Below are positions 1 to 9,998 of a DNA stretch of 64,000 nt, one piece after another. The notes beneath the pieces are model-generated. The model saw only the letters and a program-made list of their open reading frames with translations. It had not been told where the DNA came from and made no database searches. The number at the start of each line of letters is the position of its first letter. The stretch's first letter is position 1. Location of the stretch: positions 18,053,842 through 18,117,841 of the forward strand of contig JAUPFP010000001.1 in NCBI GenBank assembly GCA_036925085.1, in the 5' to 3' direction. The translations under genes and the position numbers were made by a program. Origin of the DNA: Brachycybe producta. Taxonomy: Eukaryota; Arthropoda; Diplopoda; Playtdesmida; Andrognathidae.

Positions 1-136
1 TATCTCCATGAAGACGTCCGCACATATCCATAATGGTACTCGCTTTTGATCTTTCGAAGCGTGCTAATCCATCCGCTGGATCAGCGGTGGATGGTTTATG
101 ATCTTTAAAGGCAGCGATGGTGTCTTTGTAGAACAT
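1..136 (-). other. Exon-like open frame cut by window edge
   Basis: Read on the minus strand, a pyrimidine-rich stretch ending in ctctctag (acceptor-like) is followed by an uninterrupted frame of about 45 codons that runs off the left edge. It begins MFYKDTIAAFKDHKP and contains RFERSKAST. The frame differs from that of the transposase fragment just upstream, whose family similarity ends near position 165. It could be a 3' exon of the same transposon gene or of another gene. I do not recognise the protein, and the acceptor is only suggestive. Confidence 0.25.
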
Positions 137-1298
137 CTAGAGAGATAAATAAGGTTTGTTTCTGATATTAATTTTACACAATGACCAGATAGTCTAACCT
201 TTAGATCACCCCCAATCCACAAGTGCAGCAATTTCTTCATAACTTCCAAACAACAACAGTGCATATAATCAGTTGGAAAGGTTGAAACCATGCATATGCC
301 TAGCTGGATTAATGGAGACACACCTCGGTGGTGCTCATCATTAGTTTGTGAAACAAATGAGTCATCTGTTCTGTCAGGAAAAGTTAACCCCCTCAGAACA
401 ACTCGCCTATTTATGTACTCTCCATGTATTGTACATTTGTCACAAGAAGAATATCCACCATGTTGTTTCACACATTTGATGTATGCTTTTGCAGGTGCAT
501 CACATATTAAGCTATGCACAAGAATTATGTACTTCTTTTCATTAAAGTGAAATCCATTTGTCATCAATATGTGCAACTCATTAACAAATTTATTTAAATA
601 TGTAGAAAGTGGGTTTGGCTTGTCAGTTCCACAAAAAATACCAACAACAAAAGGGGTACTATCACCAACTACTGGATCTTTAATCTGAGCTAAAATTGGC
701 CAGAACTGAACCTTAGAACTATGGAATAAGGGGAGACCATCTATATTAAATGAAAGACTTAATTGCTGTACATTACAAACTGGGTGAATGTTGCATACTT
801 GCTGCAAACCAACTTCTAATCCTATATGGCAGTATTCACCATTATCTAATATTATAATTTCAGTTTTTAGAGGTGTTTTAAGTAATGTCCTTGCATCCAA
901 TGGCAAATCAATATGAAAAGGGGATAATATGTGAAGGAGATCAGTAACAGCAGTTTTAGTAACATTATGTTGCAAGGACCACTTTTTCAGTGATTCTTTG
1001 AGATTCAAATTAACAGAAATTTTGTTTTTATCAACACAGATTTTCTTCATTTGGATATTTTGTACCCAAATCACTTTCAAATTCTTCATATGGATCACTA
1101 GGTTCATCAGGCGCTTGCTCTATCTACTTCATTGTTGATACTATGATTCATGTGTTTTTTCTTATCAACTGTTAATATTGGTGCATATTCATTAATTTCG
1201 ACTTCATTACTTTTACACTGAGTATGTGAGTTTTTAAGGGCCTTTGCAATACGGCGATACCTTTGTCGTTCTCCAACAATTCTTTCTTTACTTAACAT
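137..1298 (-). pseudogene. tnp2/CACTA-like transposase-domain protein, frameshifted
   Basis: The protein resembles a widespread animal transposon family with the block order 'SFNIDGLPLF..S....FWPIL', 'CDAPAKA(F/Y)(I/V)KCVK.H.GY.SC.KC' and 'DYMH....EVMKKLLHLW'. All three are visible here, at about 700-750, 430-500 and 220-270. The short basic N-terminal part (1298-1107) and the main part (from about 1107) lie in different frames. An acidic stretch (DEPSDPYEEFESD) continues in the third frame between them, so at least two small indels have broken the gene. Its C-terminal half is absent or past the window edge. The start is only 30 bp beyond the stop of the DUF4806-type gene on the same strand, which suggests a two-gene transposon. 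The superfamily (CACTA-like versus KDZ-like) is not settled. Confidence 0.6.
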
Positions 1299-1327
1299 TT
1301 TATTGATTTGTTAAAAGTACAACAAAA

Positions 1328-3362
1328 TTAAATGTTTCTCCTGGCTTGTTTTTCAAGTTGTGTCTTCACCCGCTGTGGAGCATGTTTTAGCCACATCTGG
1401 ATTTGGTTCTTTGCACAACACCTAGAACTAATGTCACTTTAAAGATTTAAAATAAGAAATATCCAATGAACATATTATACATATGTGGCAACCTGGTCTG
1501 CTCAAATTTTAATTTTTGAGTGAGCAGACAAATTTCCCTATGGTGGTCTGCCTGACAGCTACAGTAGACTGTTAGGACGGACGCCATTTTGGTGCCAGCA
1601 GACCTCTCACCATGAAGTCTATGGGTGAGAGGTCAGATGTGACCTCTGTCCCCTCCAGGTTGAGTTGCCTGGAGGTTTCCTGTGGCCTAGTCAACCACAG
1701 GATCGGGGCAGTTGGTTGAAGGCAGCTGATGTGACTAGACCTGTGGGTGGAGGTCAAGGAGACCTCCACTGGCCAGCATCTGGATCTTCTTTGTTTTGCC
1801 TTTTGGCCTGTTGGCCTTTATTTGTATAAAGTGCTTGTGGGCTGGTCAAACGGACCAGCCCCTTCTTGTATATATCACTGCCACCTTTTATCACCGAAGT
1901 GTAAATTAAAACACTTATTCATCGTTTTATACTTTGTGTCTGTGTGTTTTCTTGGGGGTTTACCGCGGGAGGTTGGGTTTTCGGTTAGGGGAAACTCCAC
2001 CGTCCTTTCCGACCTCTTTCGGCCGGTAAATCGTGTCGGCTCGCGGTGAAACTCCTGTTTCACCGCGATATTCTCGACGAGGCGGCGTGTCACCGTCGTG
2101 TTTCACCGTTGGGAAAGCTCCGCGTCAACACCACCCAAGGGGTGCACCGTGTGGAGAGGCGGCTGCGGGTACGGTCCTGTCCCCATCGTCGGAGCTCTGG
2201 TACCGGTAAGTGTGAGCGTTTTCGAAGTTTCATTTACCGCGTATTGTAACGGTCCAGCGGGACGTTACACTATTATATCTTTTAATTTTAGATTTTGAAA
2301 AGCTTCTTTTTCATTCCGTGTTCCTGAGTAGCTATATTGGCTTGCAAGTTTATCACTCATTAATTTTGACATTGCCATGTTAATGGTGTTTACGAAGCCA
2401 TTTCCTCCAAATGATGAAAAATATAACTGAAATAATGATTATAAATCATTTCATTAAAAGTGAAGATATTTTTAATAAACATTGAAGCCTGTTATTATTT
2501 ACCATCATACATTTATGGAAAAGTTATCCTTGTTTTTCACATAATGTTCCATGCCATTTAAATCCTCTTTTGAGTTCAAAGGCAAAGTAACCGGAATGCC
2601 AGTAGGTACTGCTGCTGCCGGGATATCTTTCTTTATTTGTTTTTGTACCCAACTTAGGATTTGTGTATGTTGTTCTTTTATACACAAATACACATAATAG
2701 TCTTTAGCATTATGATTATCACTGACTTGATAAACAAAATATACAAACCGTTGTTACTATCATTTCCTAATTTTTCTTCATTGAAATCTAATAATGTGAA
2801 ACCCATTTATGAATATACACACCTTATTTAATTTGTTCATATACCTGTATGCAATGAGATTGTTGTTGAGTTTTGCAGTGGTGTACACATTTGTGATGAG
2901 GAATTAGTAGGGAAACTTGATTCAAATAAATCTGGGTCAGGTCTCATCATCAGAAATGCTCAGACAGTGTGATTTGCTTTTTTTAGGGGGGCTATTTTGT
3001 GTTTCATCATCAGAAAAATCTTGGTAAAGGCGGTTTGGTTTCTGTTTTTTTTTACTTCGGGCTGCAGACTCTGTTTCATTACCATCTGTAGCAACATCAG
3101 ATGTAATTTCAGCTTCTTTAGCTTTTTGACGAGCTTTCACTAAATCGTCTACAAAGTAATTTATTTAGTATTTTTTAAACATATTAATCATTGTGATTAT
3201 AAATGCAAAGTACATGAAGAATAAAATTGACGTTGAACAGCAAACAATTCCCAGGTGTCCTCCACAGGTGCCTCGCCTGATGTTAATGCTTTCTGAAATC
3301 GACATTGCGTTTTGTAATTAGGCCAAAAAACATTATTTTTCCGAGGTGTGAAAGACAGCATA
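1328..3362 (-). pseudogene. DUF4806-type gene, four exons, split by a solo LTR
   Basis: Minus-strand exons that join in phase at canonical GT..AG sites: ~3362-3214 (NNVFWPNYKT, then EDTWELFAVQ); 3148-2845 (DDLVKARQKAKEAEITSD, then acidic/basic low complexity); 2721-2511 (VTLPLNSKEDLNGMEHYV); and 2426-2270 (SSFGGNGFVNT, then LASQYSYSG). The last exon is interrupted by the LTR at 2269 and resumes at 1483-1328 (MWLKHAPQRVKTQLEKQ, then stop). The order matches the DUF4806 family found beside tnp2-like transposases in invertebrate genomes: a tryptophan-rich N-terminus, a charged linker, then the 'lPl.s.edl..le' and GG blocks. Exon 2 changes frame near 2940, a probable indel. The role in the transposon is unknown; nucleic-acid binding would be a guess. 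Confidence 0.6.
1484..2269 (+). mobile_element. Solo LTR related to element E3
   Basis: The 786-bp unit starts TGTGGCAACCTGGTCTGCTC and ends GACGTTACA. It aligns along its whole length with the E3 LTR: the same start, the same 'gccattttggtgccagcaga' block, the same GC-rich end with CACCGCGATATTCT. It is clearly more diverged from E3 than the two E3 LTRs are from each other. No internal retroelement sequence flanks it, so it is a solo LTR left by LTR-LTR recombination. It interrupts the last DUF4806 exon. Flanking 4-mers (cata left, ctat right) do not match, so the target duplication has mutated or the LTRs came from different copies. Confidence 0.85.
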
Positions 3363-3486
3363 GCCAGAGTTTTAGCAGGGTGGCTGTTTTTTTAGTTTGA
3401 AGAAGAAGAAAAAACAAATTAACCCATTTTTTTTTGTTTAACCCATAATATGTTTTTTTTTATAAAAAAAATTACTACATTTTCAA

Positions 3487-3695
3487 TAAGACACCACCAC
3501 ACTGGGTGTTTAGGTTAAAACCACGTATGCCACCCTGAGTTTGAGTATTGGAGTACTCAAAATCAGGGTGGCGTGGTTTTAATCACTTGGTTTTTTAAAT
3601 AAACCTTTGGTTTTAACCAAAGACAACTAAACTCGAAAAAATATTACTATACTGACTATAAGACACCGCCACACTGGGATCCCAGTGTGAAATTC
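3487..3695. repeat. Hairpin-bearing repeat with two direct copies of a 20-mer
   Basis: Arms at 3515-3547 and 3553-3582 are near-perfect inverted repeats (ttaaaaccacg..gccaccctga) with a short loop. A sequence ATAAGACACC(A/G)CCACACTGGG occurs at about 3486 and again at about 3659. In the second copy it runs into its own complement (cccagtgtg). This looks like a small MITE or a pair of related termini. No target duplication is evident. Confidence 0.5.
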
Positions 3696-3894
3696 TAAAT
3701 TCAAGATGATCCCTTATACCTAGTACACACATACACAGTTAAATGCATTTAAATATTAAACACGTTCTACAGAGTCATGTGAAAGGCAAATGGACAATAT
3801 GTCGAATTCAATTTTCTCAGTTAATAATCTGAAAATATTCAGTTAATACTTAAATATAATATAGAAACTATTGACAAAATATTGATTTAGTATT

Positions 3895-4380
3895 TCAATT
3901 TAAACCAGATAAAGAACCAGATAAGACGCATTCAAAGAAATAGTGCGCTGATACGGACGGATTCTTATCAAAAATATTTTGAGTAATAAATATAACACTT
4001 ATATTTAGATGATGCGAATCGCACATAAAGAGTTGAGAAATACTCCTATCCACATCTTGAAAGAGATCGAGAACAATAAGATGATTTCTATCGCATCTAA
4101 GCATTTTCATGTCGGGCATTCCTTTTAGAAATACCGCTCGAGTTCCATAAAGTGAATACCAGTCTTGATATTGAGAATAGTGCCAAATTACTCTTTCCGG
4201 TGGGGGCTTAATCATTCCCCTGGTATGATCCAACATTTTCTTAACAAAGGTTGTTTTTCCGCAATGCAGCCCATAGCAATGTATTTTATACTCGGCTTCC
4301 TTTTTTGCGATACGACATTTTCCTCTATCGTTAAGCGCGATATTTCATCTTGCTCCACCACTTTAGCTTCAAGAAAGTAA
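3895..4380 (-). pseudogene. Packaging-ATPase-like protein (A32/FtsK-HerA type), degenerate
   Basis: The minus-strand frame holds a Walker-A-like CGKTTFVKKML (the usual glycines before it are lost: YGLHCGKTT), then IKPPPERVIWHYSQYQDWY, a Walker-B-like LIVLDLFQD that lacks the usual second Asp, and ISVIFITQNIFDKNPSVSA. That order is the one seen in packaging ATPases of Polinton/Maverick and adintovirus-like elements in invertebrate genomes. Those motifs normally lie in a protein of about 200-250 residues; here about 160 can be followed, with frame changes upstream of 4300 and loss of similarity near the C-terminus. It is a dead copy. It lies co-directional with the ORFs at 4442-5443, which may be part of the same remnant. 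Confidence 0.45.
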
Positions 4381-4441
4381 CAAGAATGAGTGCATAACGT
4401 GATATTTATTCAGTATCAGTACAAGTTTTGAAAATTTCACA

Positions 4442-4759
4442 TCACCACTCATAACCTGACCAATGAGCGATCAGATACAAAATTCCTTGAAAAATAACAT
4501 TTTTATTCGGCTTGCTAGCTTCGATCCAATGTTTAAACACAAACAGGGAGTTTATACGATCGAATAAATTGCTCATTTTTGTTCGTTCATATTCCTCGGG
4601 AAACATCACACAAAAATGAGTCAAAGCTTGACCTCCATCGCCCGTTTTCAAGAGTTCGTTTTGAAGATTACAGTCAGGACACGATGTATTCCAATCTGTT
4701 TCTGACATCAATACTTTCATCATTTGGCGGACATGGTTTCGAATATCTGGAAAATCCAT
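4442..4759 (-). CDS. Unrecognised 105-aa ORF in the Polinton-like remnant
   Basis: Open for 105 codons with a Cys pair (CPDC) near residue 28 and a tryptophan-containing C-terminus. It starts with MDFPDIRNHVRQMM. No family is recognised. Its position between the ATPase-like fragment and the 4819-5443 fragments, on the same strand with gaps of 60 bp, suggests it belongs to the same former element. It may be an internal piece of a longer protein, because both neighbours are frameshifted. Confidence 0.35.
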   Translation of the reverse strand: MDFPDIRNHVRQMMKVLMSETDWNTSCPDCNLQNELLKTGDGGQALTHFCVMFPEEYERTKMSNLFDRINSLFVFKHWIEASKPNKNVIFQGILYLIAHWSGYEW

Positions 4760-4818
4760 TGTCTCTGAAATTCTGAGAGAAATAAATTGTATACATTAAC
4801 TTATTTCTGTTTTTGTAC

Positions 4819-5443
4819 CTATAATCCAAAAATATTAGCTTCATTTTTGGCACAATGTACTATTCCATTTCCCCATTTTTCATGACGATCACACGTAAAG
4901 TCAACTGCTTGTGGACAAAATATTGGCAATAAATTTTCGTATTTCATACAAAGACCTAGTTCTTCGAGATTTACGCAGGGAATGTTGAATTTCAATAATA
5001 AATTTTTTTCAACGATGCCACCCTTATAAGCAAATAAGGCATTTGGATTTTTCTTAGAGGCACGCATATATAAGTTACATAAAGTCTTGCGTAATGCCGA
5101 AAATGTAACATCGTTGGCATCATTTTTGTAGCGAAGCCCGTGAATATGATCTTTCACAAAACGTATGGTTCTGACATCCTTCTCAGTCAGCCATCTATTT
5201 TGAGGTACCCGTACGAATACATATATTACATAGTTACGGATCACCGATAGAATAGTATCCCAATTCTTTATCGAAAAAATTATTTCCAATTTGAAATCCA
5301 TCGCAATCAATAATAGTGGCTATGTTGTCGAAAGTAGTCATTCTGCAATTTTCATTCATAAAACGGAATTGCGTTAAGAACAATAAAACATACCTAAGGT
5401 TGGTAAATCTGAAGATTCCGTCAATGAGTAGATCTTGCATCAT
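4819..5443 (-). pseudogene. 'DCDGFQ..KELG..HGL' family protein, frameshifted
   Basis: Two overlapping minus-strand frames belong together. The first (5443-5234) ends IATIIDCDGFQIGNNFFDK ELGYYSIGDP. The second, in a different frame, continues with HIHGLRYKND, FAYKGGIVEKNLL, IPCVNLEELG and a Cys/His-containing end. This order (DxxGF, KELG, HGLxx, a KG-E block, then a C-terminal C/H cluster) recurs in invertebrate genomes next to virus-like or Polinton-like genes. The function is unknown to me; the acidic positions would be compatible with a nuclease fold, but I do not assign one. One frameshift near 5240 breaks it. Confidence 0.4.
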
Positions 5444-5499
5444 CGCAACCTTTTCACGAAGAATTTATACCCGTGGATTATTTCATTCCTGTTTCTGAG

Positions 5500-5820
5500 G
5501 AGTGTAGGTAAATCACGAACTCGTCGAAACAAGACTAGACACGTTTAGACTTGTTCAAACCTGTCTTGATGAATCATTTCTGAAAGGGTGTTTCTATAAA
5601 TCATGGGCTCGTAAGCAGACATGTTGAGTCATGTTTACTCACGAAACCTCGCCTTTCTTAAACCGGAAGTTATTAAGAGAATAAGTTTATCCTTAATGGT
5701 ATTTTCATAATTTGACAAGATTAGAATCTTTAAAAGTTGACTGTTTAGGAATCAAGAAGTTTGACCGTGGAATCCTCGTACCCTATTTTATTGCATCCGT
5801 AATAATAAATAAAACAAGGT
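5500..5820. other. Intergenic, no gene seen
   Basis: AT-rich sequence with no open frame of note and no clear repeat beyond two loosely similar segments (gactagacacgtttagac, acttgttcaaacctgtc). Nothing supportable. Confidence 0.6.
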
Positions 5821-5828
5821 GCTAATCA

Positions 5829-6044
5829 TTAGTAAATGCGGAACCACATGAACAAAATGACCCCAGGGGCCTGAGGAGATGCGCAGACGTCGTACATGGC
5901 ATCCCATGATCCATTATCTCGAAACCACGATGCTGATGACTTGAACACGTATTCACCAATTGCACTGCTGTTGCTTCCTCGAATCCAGATCTTGCCAGTT
6001 GGAGGACTATGAGGTATGAAAAAATGAGGAAGTGGTGTAAACAA
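5829..6044 (-). other. Unrecognised coding-like ORF (71 aa)
   Basis: The minus-strand frame contains TGKIWIRGSNSSAIGEYVF and ASWFRDNGSWDAMYDVC, a composition that looks protein-like (tryptophans, a spaced Cys) rather than random AT-rich translation. It lies just downstream of the spliced gene at 6007-7309, in a frame that does not continue it. It could be a further exon or a remnant of another gene. The family is not recognised. Confidence 0.25.
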
Positions 6045-7309
6045 TATAACAATAGCTGCTACGCTTGAGAGACCACATTGGAAAAAACAGACATTGGAAT
6101 GTTGTGTTGAAATTAAGCCTCCAATAGTAGTGTATGGGAAAAAGTGATGTAGAAATGTATTTTCCTATACTACTTGTGTCCTTAATTTGCTTCTTAATTT
6201 CAGTTGCCTTTTCTTCACGTACTTTCTCTCTAAAATTGTGAATTGACGACCTGTTGATGAGAAAATCCTGGACATCATGACCCAGTGCTTCGGTAGTAGC
6301 AATAAGGATGTGAACTGCATCCCTGTCACTGATTTTACATTTATCTAAGGCAGCCGCAAGCTTAAGAGTCATTATTGCATGACGTCCTCTTTTCTTTTTT
6401 ACTTGTTTTGATGAAACTTCTGAAACAGTATTCTCAGTGGATGTTGTAGCAACTGGTTCCCCGAGTTCGAATACATTCATATCTGATTCTAAACTGCTGC
6501 TTGAACTTGACGACATCAATACAGCAGTTTGAACTTTAAACAGAAGAAAAAATACAGAGAGCAAAAATTTGCAAAAATTATCAATATTAAAGTTTTCAAA
6601 AATAAAAAAATCAATCATTTAATTTAATTTTTTTGTCCATTCGTTTCTGGTCCCAGATTGTTGATTATTTTAAATACATTAGGTACTTACTTTGTTGTTG
6701 GATTTCGCAATCGCTTCGCTCTTTCCTTTTCAAGACTGCCTTTTCTCGTTCTGCAGCTCTTTCTCGTTCAAATCCTTCGTAATCGATTCCATGCATGAAC
6801 CCAGGTCGTCCTTTCAACCGTTGATTAATCAAAAACAGTTTATCTTCCTCAATGGTGATCATTTCCAAAGCATTAGCATGGGCAATATCAAAAAGATCCT
6901 CGAGTTTCAGAATGAAATCTGCTTCTTTTGTTTTATGAGACTCTGATGATCTACCAGCGTGTTTTTGTAGTTGCCTCCATGGTTGGTACAAAGCTTCTAA
7001 TTTTGGTATGCAGTTTCTCATCTCCTGTGTCTGAATTCGTGCTTTTTCCCAATAAAGCATCACTTCCTGCAAAGCTAGTCTGGCACTTTCACGTACAGTT
7101 AACTTCAACACACGCAGATTCGAAAAGAAAACACTTAATGTTTGTTTAATTGATGACAGTTTGCTTCCAGTTATTTCAGGGGAGTAATATCCAAGCAAAT
7201 AGATTTTCTCACGTAAATGAACAGAAGACATCGTGCTAGTAATCTTTGCATTCACTTGTTTGAATTCTGCGAGAAGACTGGAGTAGTGTGGTTTTGAAAG
7301 TCTGCTCAC
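6007..7309 (-). CDS. Transposon-associated protein of a widespread invertebrate family, spliced, partial
   Basis: Exon 1 (7309-6691) encodes MSRLSKPHYSSLLAEF.., a central KLEALYQPWRQLQKHAGR, then LEDLFDIAHANALEMI and a basic end (ERAAEREKAVLKRKER). It ends at a perfect donor (gtaagt, 6690-6685). Exon 2 starts at 6533 after a pyrimidine-rich acceptor. The split codon (A|TT) restores the frame into a serine run, then KKKRGRHAIMT, KISDRDAVHILIATTEALG and INRSSIHNFREKVREEKA. This architecture is common in cnidarian, mollusc and arthropod genomes, where a DDE-like catalytic part with a 'VHWDGK' start usually follows. Here similarity stops after KDTSSIGKYISTS and the catalytic part is missing, so the copy is probably inactive. 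The superfamily (hAT-like or other) is not resolved. Confidence 0.5.
6534..6690 (-). other. Intron of the spliced transposon gene
   Basis: Donor gtaagtacc at 6690-6682 and acceptor tttcttctgtttaaag ending at 6534 (minus strand). It is 157 bp and AT-rich. The exon phases match exactly across it. Confidence 0.6.
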
Positions 7310-7507
7310 TTCCCACTTCCCATACTAGGTGATATTCTACTTGTGATTTTTTTTCGATATTTTCAAGGGCCAGGGGCACCCTTTCCCTTTATCCTATTGA
7401 GATCAAATTTTGCACAGATTAGTTTTTCATGAAATGGAACCCAACCGGGGGTAGCACAAAAATTAAATCGAACTTTGAAAATAAGAGCCACCCTAATATA
7501 CATAGTA

Positions 7508-8453
7508 GGGTGGAGTGAAAAAAATATTTTTGCAAAATAAAAATAGAATACTTTGGAAATGTTGTAGGTTGACTATAAGGAACCATGCAAAATATTTTTT
7601 TTCTAATGTTGCATTTTGAGGTGCCCCCAGAGTTTTGAAATTTTGATATTTTCAGGGTGGAGTGAAAAAAATTATTTTTGCAAAATAAAAATAAATACCT
7701 TGGACATGTAGGTTGACTCTATAAGGAACCATGCACAATACTTTTTTTTCTAATGTTGCATTTTGAGGTGCCCCAGAGTTTTGAAATTTTGATATTTTCA
7801 GGAAAAAATGTCTATTTTTAATGATAAATATCTATAATGTATGTTTTAAATCTTAACAGAATACATAGGAACATGTTTAAAAAGCACTTTGTAGTCTCAC
7901 AGATGCCACACTAGATGCCCCACCTCCCACATATTTTTCCCAGGTGGCTCTGCTCACTATAAACATCATCCGGGGGAGGCTTCTATCGCGTAAGAACATG
8001 CCATAACATAACTTGTTTGCAACTATTGTTTTTATATTTCTTTCGATTACTATTAATAAAACAAAATAAAGAACATCCTATAATAATTACAAAAATTTAT
8101 TTCATTTTTCATCTTTTTTTATTTCTAGGGCTTCTGGGGCACCTCAAAACTCTAGATTAGGGCAGCTATAGTTTTTTTTATTCAAAATCTAGTTAGAAAA
8201 CACGTTTTGTGACTATTCCATATGTTTTTTTTGCATACTCAAAACAATACGATTTATAGAAAATTAATAGAAAATTGCAAAATTTTGCAAATTTCGGATC
8301 ATTGGGGGCACCTCGAAACTTAAATCTAGAAAATTGCCATTTTGCACATTTAAATGTTAAATAGAAAGACAGCTTTTAGCAACTATTCCATTACAAAAAT
8401 CGAAAAAAAGTCGTTTTTCATACATTTTCACTCCACCCTAATACATACACTAT
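7508..8453. repeat. Foldback element with internal tandem duplication
   Basis: The left end TAGGGTGGAGTGAAAA (about 7508) is the reverse complement of the right end ttttcactccaccct (about 8436-8453). Further in, ttttgaggtgcccc(c)agag on the left is matched by ctggggcacctcaaaactc on the right. The left arm contains two adjacent ~150-bp copies (7508-7660 and 7661-7800) of a unit running from gggtggagtgaaa to gaaattttgatattttca. No coding capacity is seen. It is most likely a non-autonomous DNA element. Confidence 0.5.
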
Positions 8454-8559
8454 TTTACCAATCTAGTTTTGAAAACAATTCGAGTTTTTTTATAATGTTA
8501 CTTTAAAAAAAACATTCACTTTTTTGCGTTCAAATTTTACAAAAACGTCTGTGGAGCGT

Positions 8560-8902
8560 CATTAGTACTCATTACCAACTGCAGTGGCGCCATAAATGGG
8601 GAAAGCAAACTACATAATGTGGTCTAAAGCGATGACCAGTGAATGTGCTGCTGTTGACTATGTTTTGCTATGGAAATTGTCCAAACATTTTCAAAAAAGC
8701 GACACTCCGACTACATTTTGCAGTCATACATGACCACCAAAAGTTCTTATGAAAAGACTCTTAGAGCCTTTTCACACGAGCTCCTTTCTTAGTGGACGAG
8801 TTTAACTGCGTAATGTTGTCAAAAACGATGACCTGTGGTTATGCTGGCATTGACTGTGTTTTGCTATAGAAAGTGTCCAGACCTTTTCATACAAGCGACT
8901 GG
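8560..8902. repeat. ~195-bp diverged tandem repeat; LINE target site
   Basis: Two units are visible. Unit A (about 8590-8785) has aatgtggtctaaagcgatgacc and gttttgctatggaaattgtcc. Unit B (about 8790-8902) has aatgttgtcaaaaacgatgacc and gttttgctatagaaagtgtcc. Unit B breaks off after caagcgac. The missing continuation (tgaccaccaaaa..) reappears at 26183, directly beyond the LINE poly(A). This fixes the LINE insertion point. Confidence 0.55.
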
Positions 8903-9953
8903 CTAGCTACAGTTGAGGTAGTGCAGCTTGAGGTAGAGGTGGCTTGGCTGAGGGAGAGGCTGGCTGTGTTTGAGTCACAGCCAGGCCCTTCTCACAGCAG
9001 GGAATCTGTGCCTTTTGCTACACCCCTTAAGCATAATACTGGGGGTGTAGGTTGGGGAGTTGTTTTAGAAAAAGAGAGAAGAAAGGTTAGGCCAGCTTTA
9101 GCTTCAGAATGTACTCCAGTAAAGAACAGGTTTAATGTTTTTAGGGAATTATCAGTGGGATCTGTGGAGGTAGTAGAAAGTGTAAATGTAGAGCAGAGGT
9201 GCAAGGGGTCTGGGAAGTATAAGAAAGCAAGTGTAGGGAATGTAAATGCAGCTCAGGAGGGTGTTAGCAAGGGTAAGAAGCAAGGTATTAGTAAGGATAA
9301 GAAGGGTATTAGTAAGGGTAAGAAGGGTGTTAGTAAGGGTAAGAAGAATGATGCTAGACAGGGTAAGAAGAATGTCAGTAAGGCTGAGGAAAGAAATGAG
9401 GGTGGGGTTATTTTGGAAAGGGTGCAGAGCAGATCAGTAATTTTTGTAGGTGATAGTAATGTCAAAAAACTTGATAAGTGGGTGGTGGGTGAAGATAGAG
9501 GAAAAGTAAGTGTAGCTTGTTTACCAGGGGCTCAGATTAAAGATGTTAAGGAACGTATCAAGAGAATGGTATGTGGGGAAAAAGTGGAAGAGGTCTTAGT
9601 TGTTCTGCAAGTGGGGGCTAATGATGTGTGTAGACAGTTTGGCAGGGAAGTTTTAGATGGGCTAGCGGACTTAGTAAAGCATACTTTATGTTGTAGGGCT
9701 GGAGTTACTGTTAAAAGTTAGTGCTATTCCTGAGAGGTGGGATAGGGGTGATATAGTTACTCTTAAGGCACGTTATGTAAATGCTAGATTAATTGATGCA
9801 TGTAGTAAGGTGGGGGCCAAGGTAATAGACTGGAGGGCAGCTATGCTCAATTTTGGGGGTTCCTGGAGTAGGGATGGGGTTCATTTTAATTACAGGGCTG
9901 GTAGGATTGTGGGTAAAAAGATAGGTGATTTTGTTAAGCATTTTTTAGGGTAA
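8903..9953 (+). pseudogene. LINE ORF1 with SGNH-hydrolase (esterase) domain, frameshifted
   Basis: An N-terminal leucine-rich, coiled-coil-like segment (LEVEVAWLRERLAVFE) is followed by a tandem basic stretch at about 9270-9390 built from units of the type (G)(V/I)SKGKK. Next comes an SGNH hydrolase: block I FVGDSNVKKL near 9440, block III VGANDV near 9625, block V DGVHF near 9875. CR1-group ORF1 proteins are RNA-binding and often carry such an esterase domain. The frame changes at about 9690-9715, so block V lies in another frame and the protein ends at the TAA at 9951. The true start is uncertain: the first in-frame candidate upstream is a GTG inside the host repeat. Confidence 0.65.
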
Positions 9954-9998
9954 GGTTTTGGGGTTTAGGTGCAAATGCTTTAGGGGGTTGATACTAAT

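Noticed and set aside
1750..2300. ORFs within the solo LTR
   Set aside because: Short, overlapping on both strands, within a non-coding LTR.
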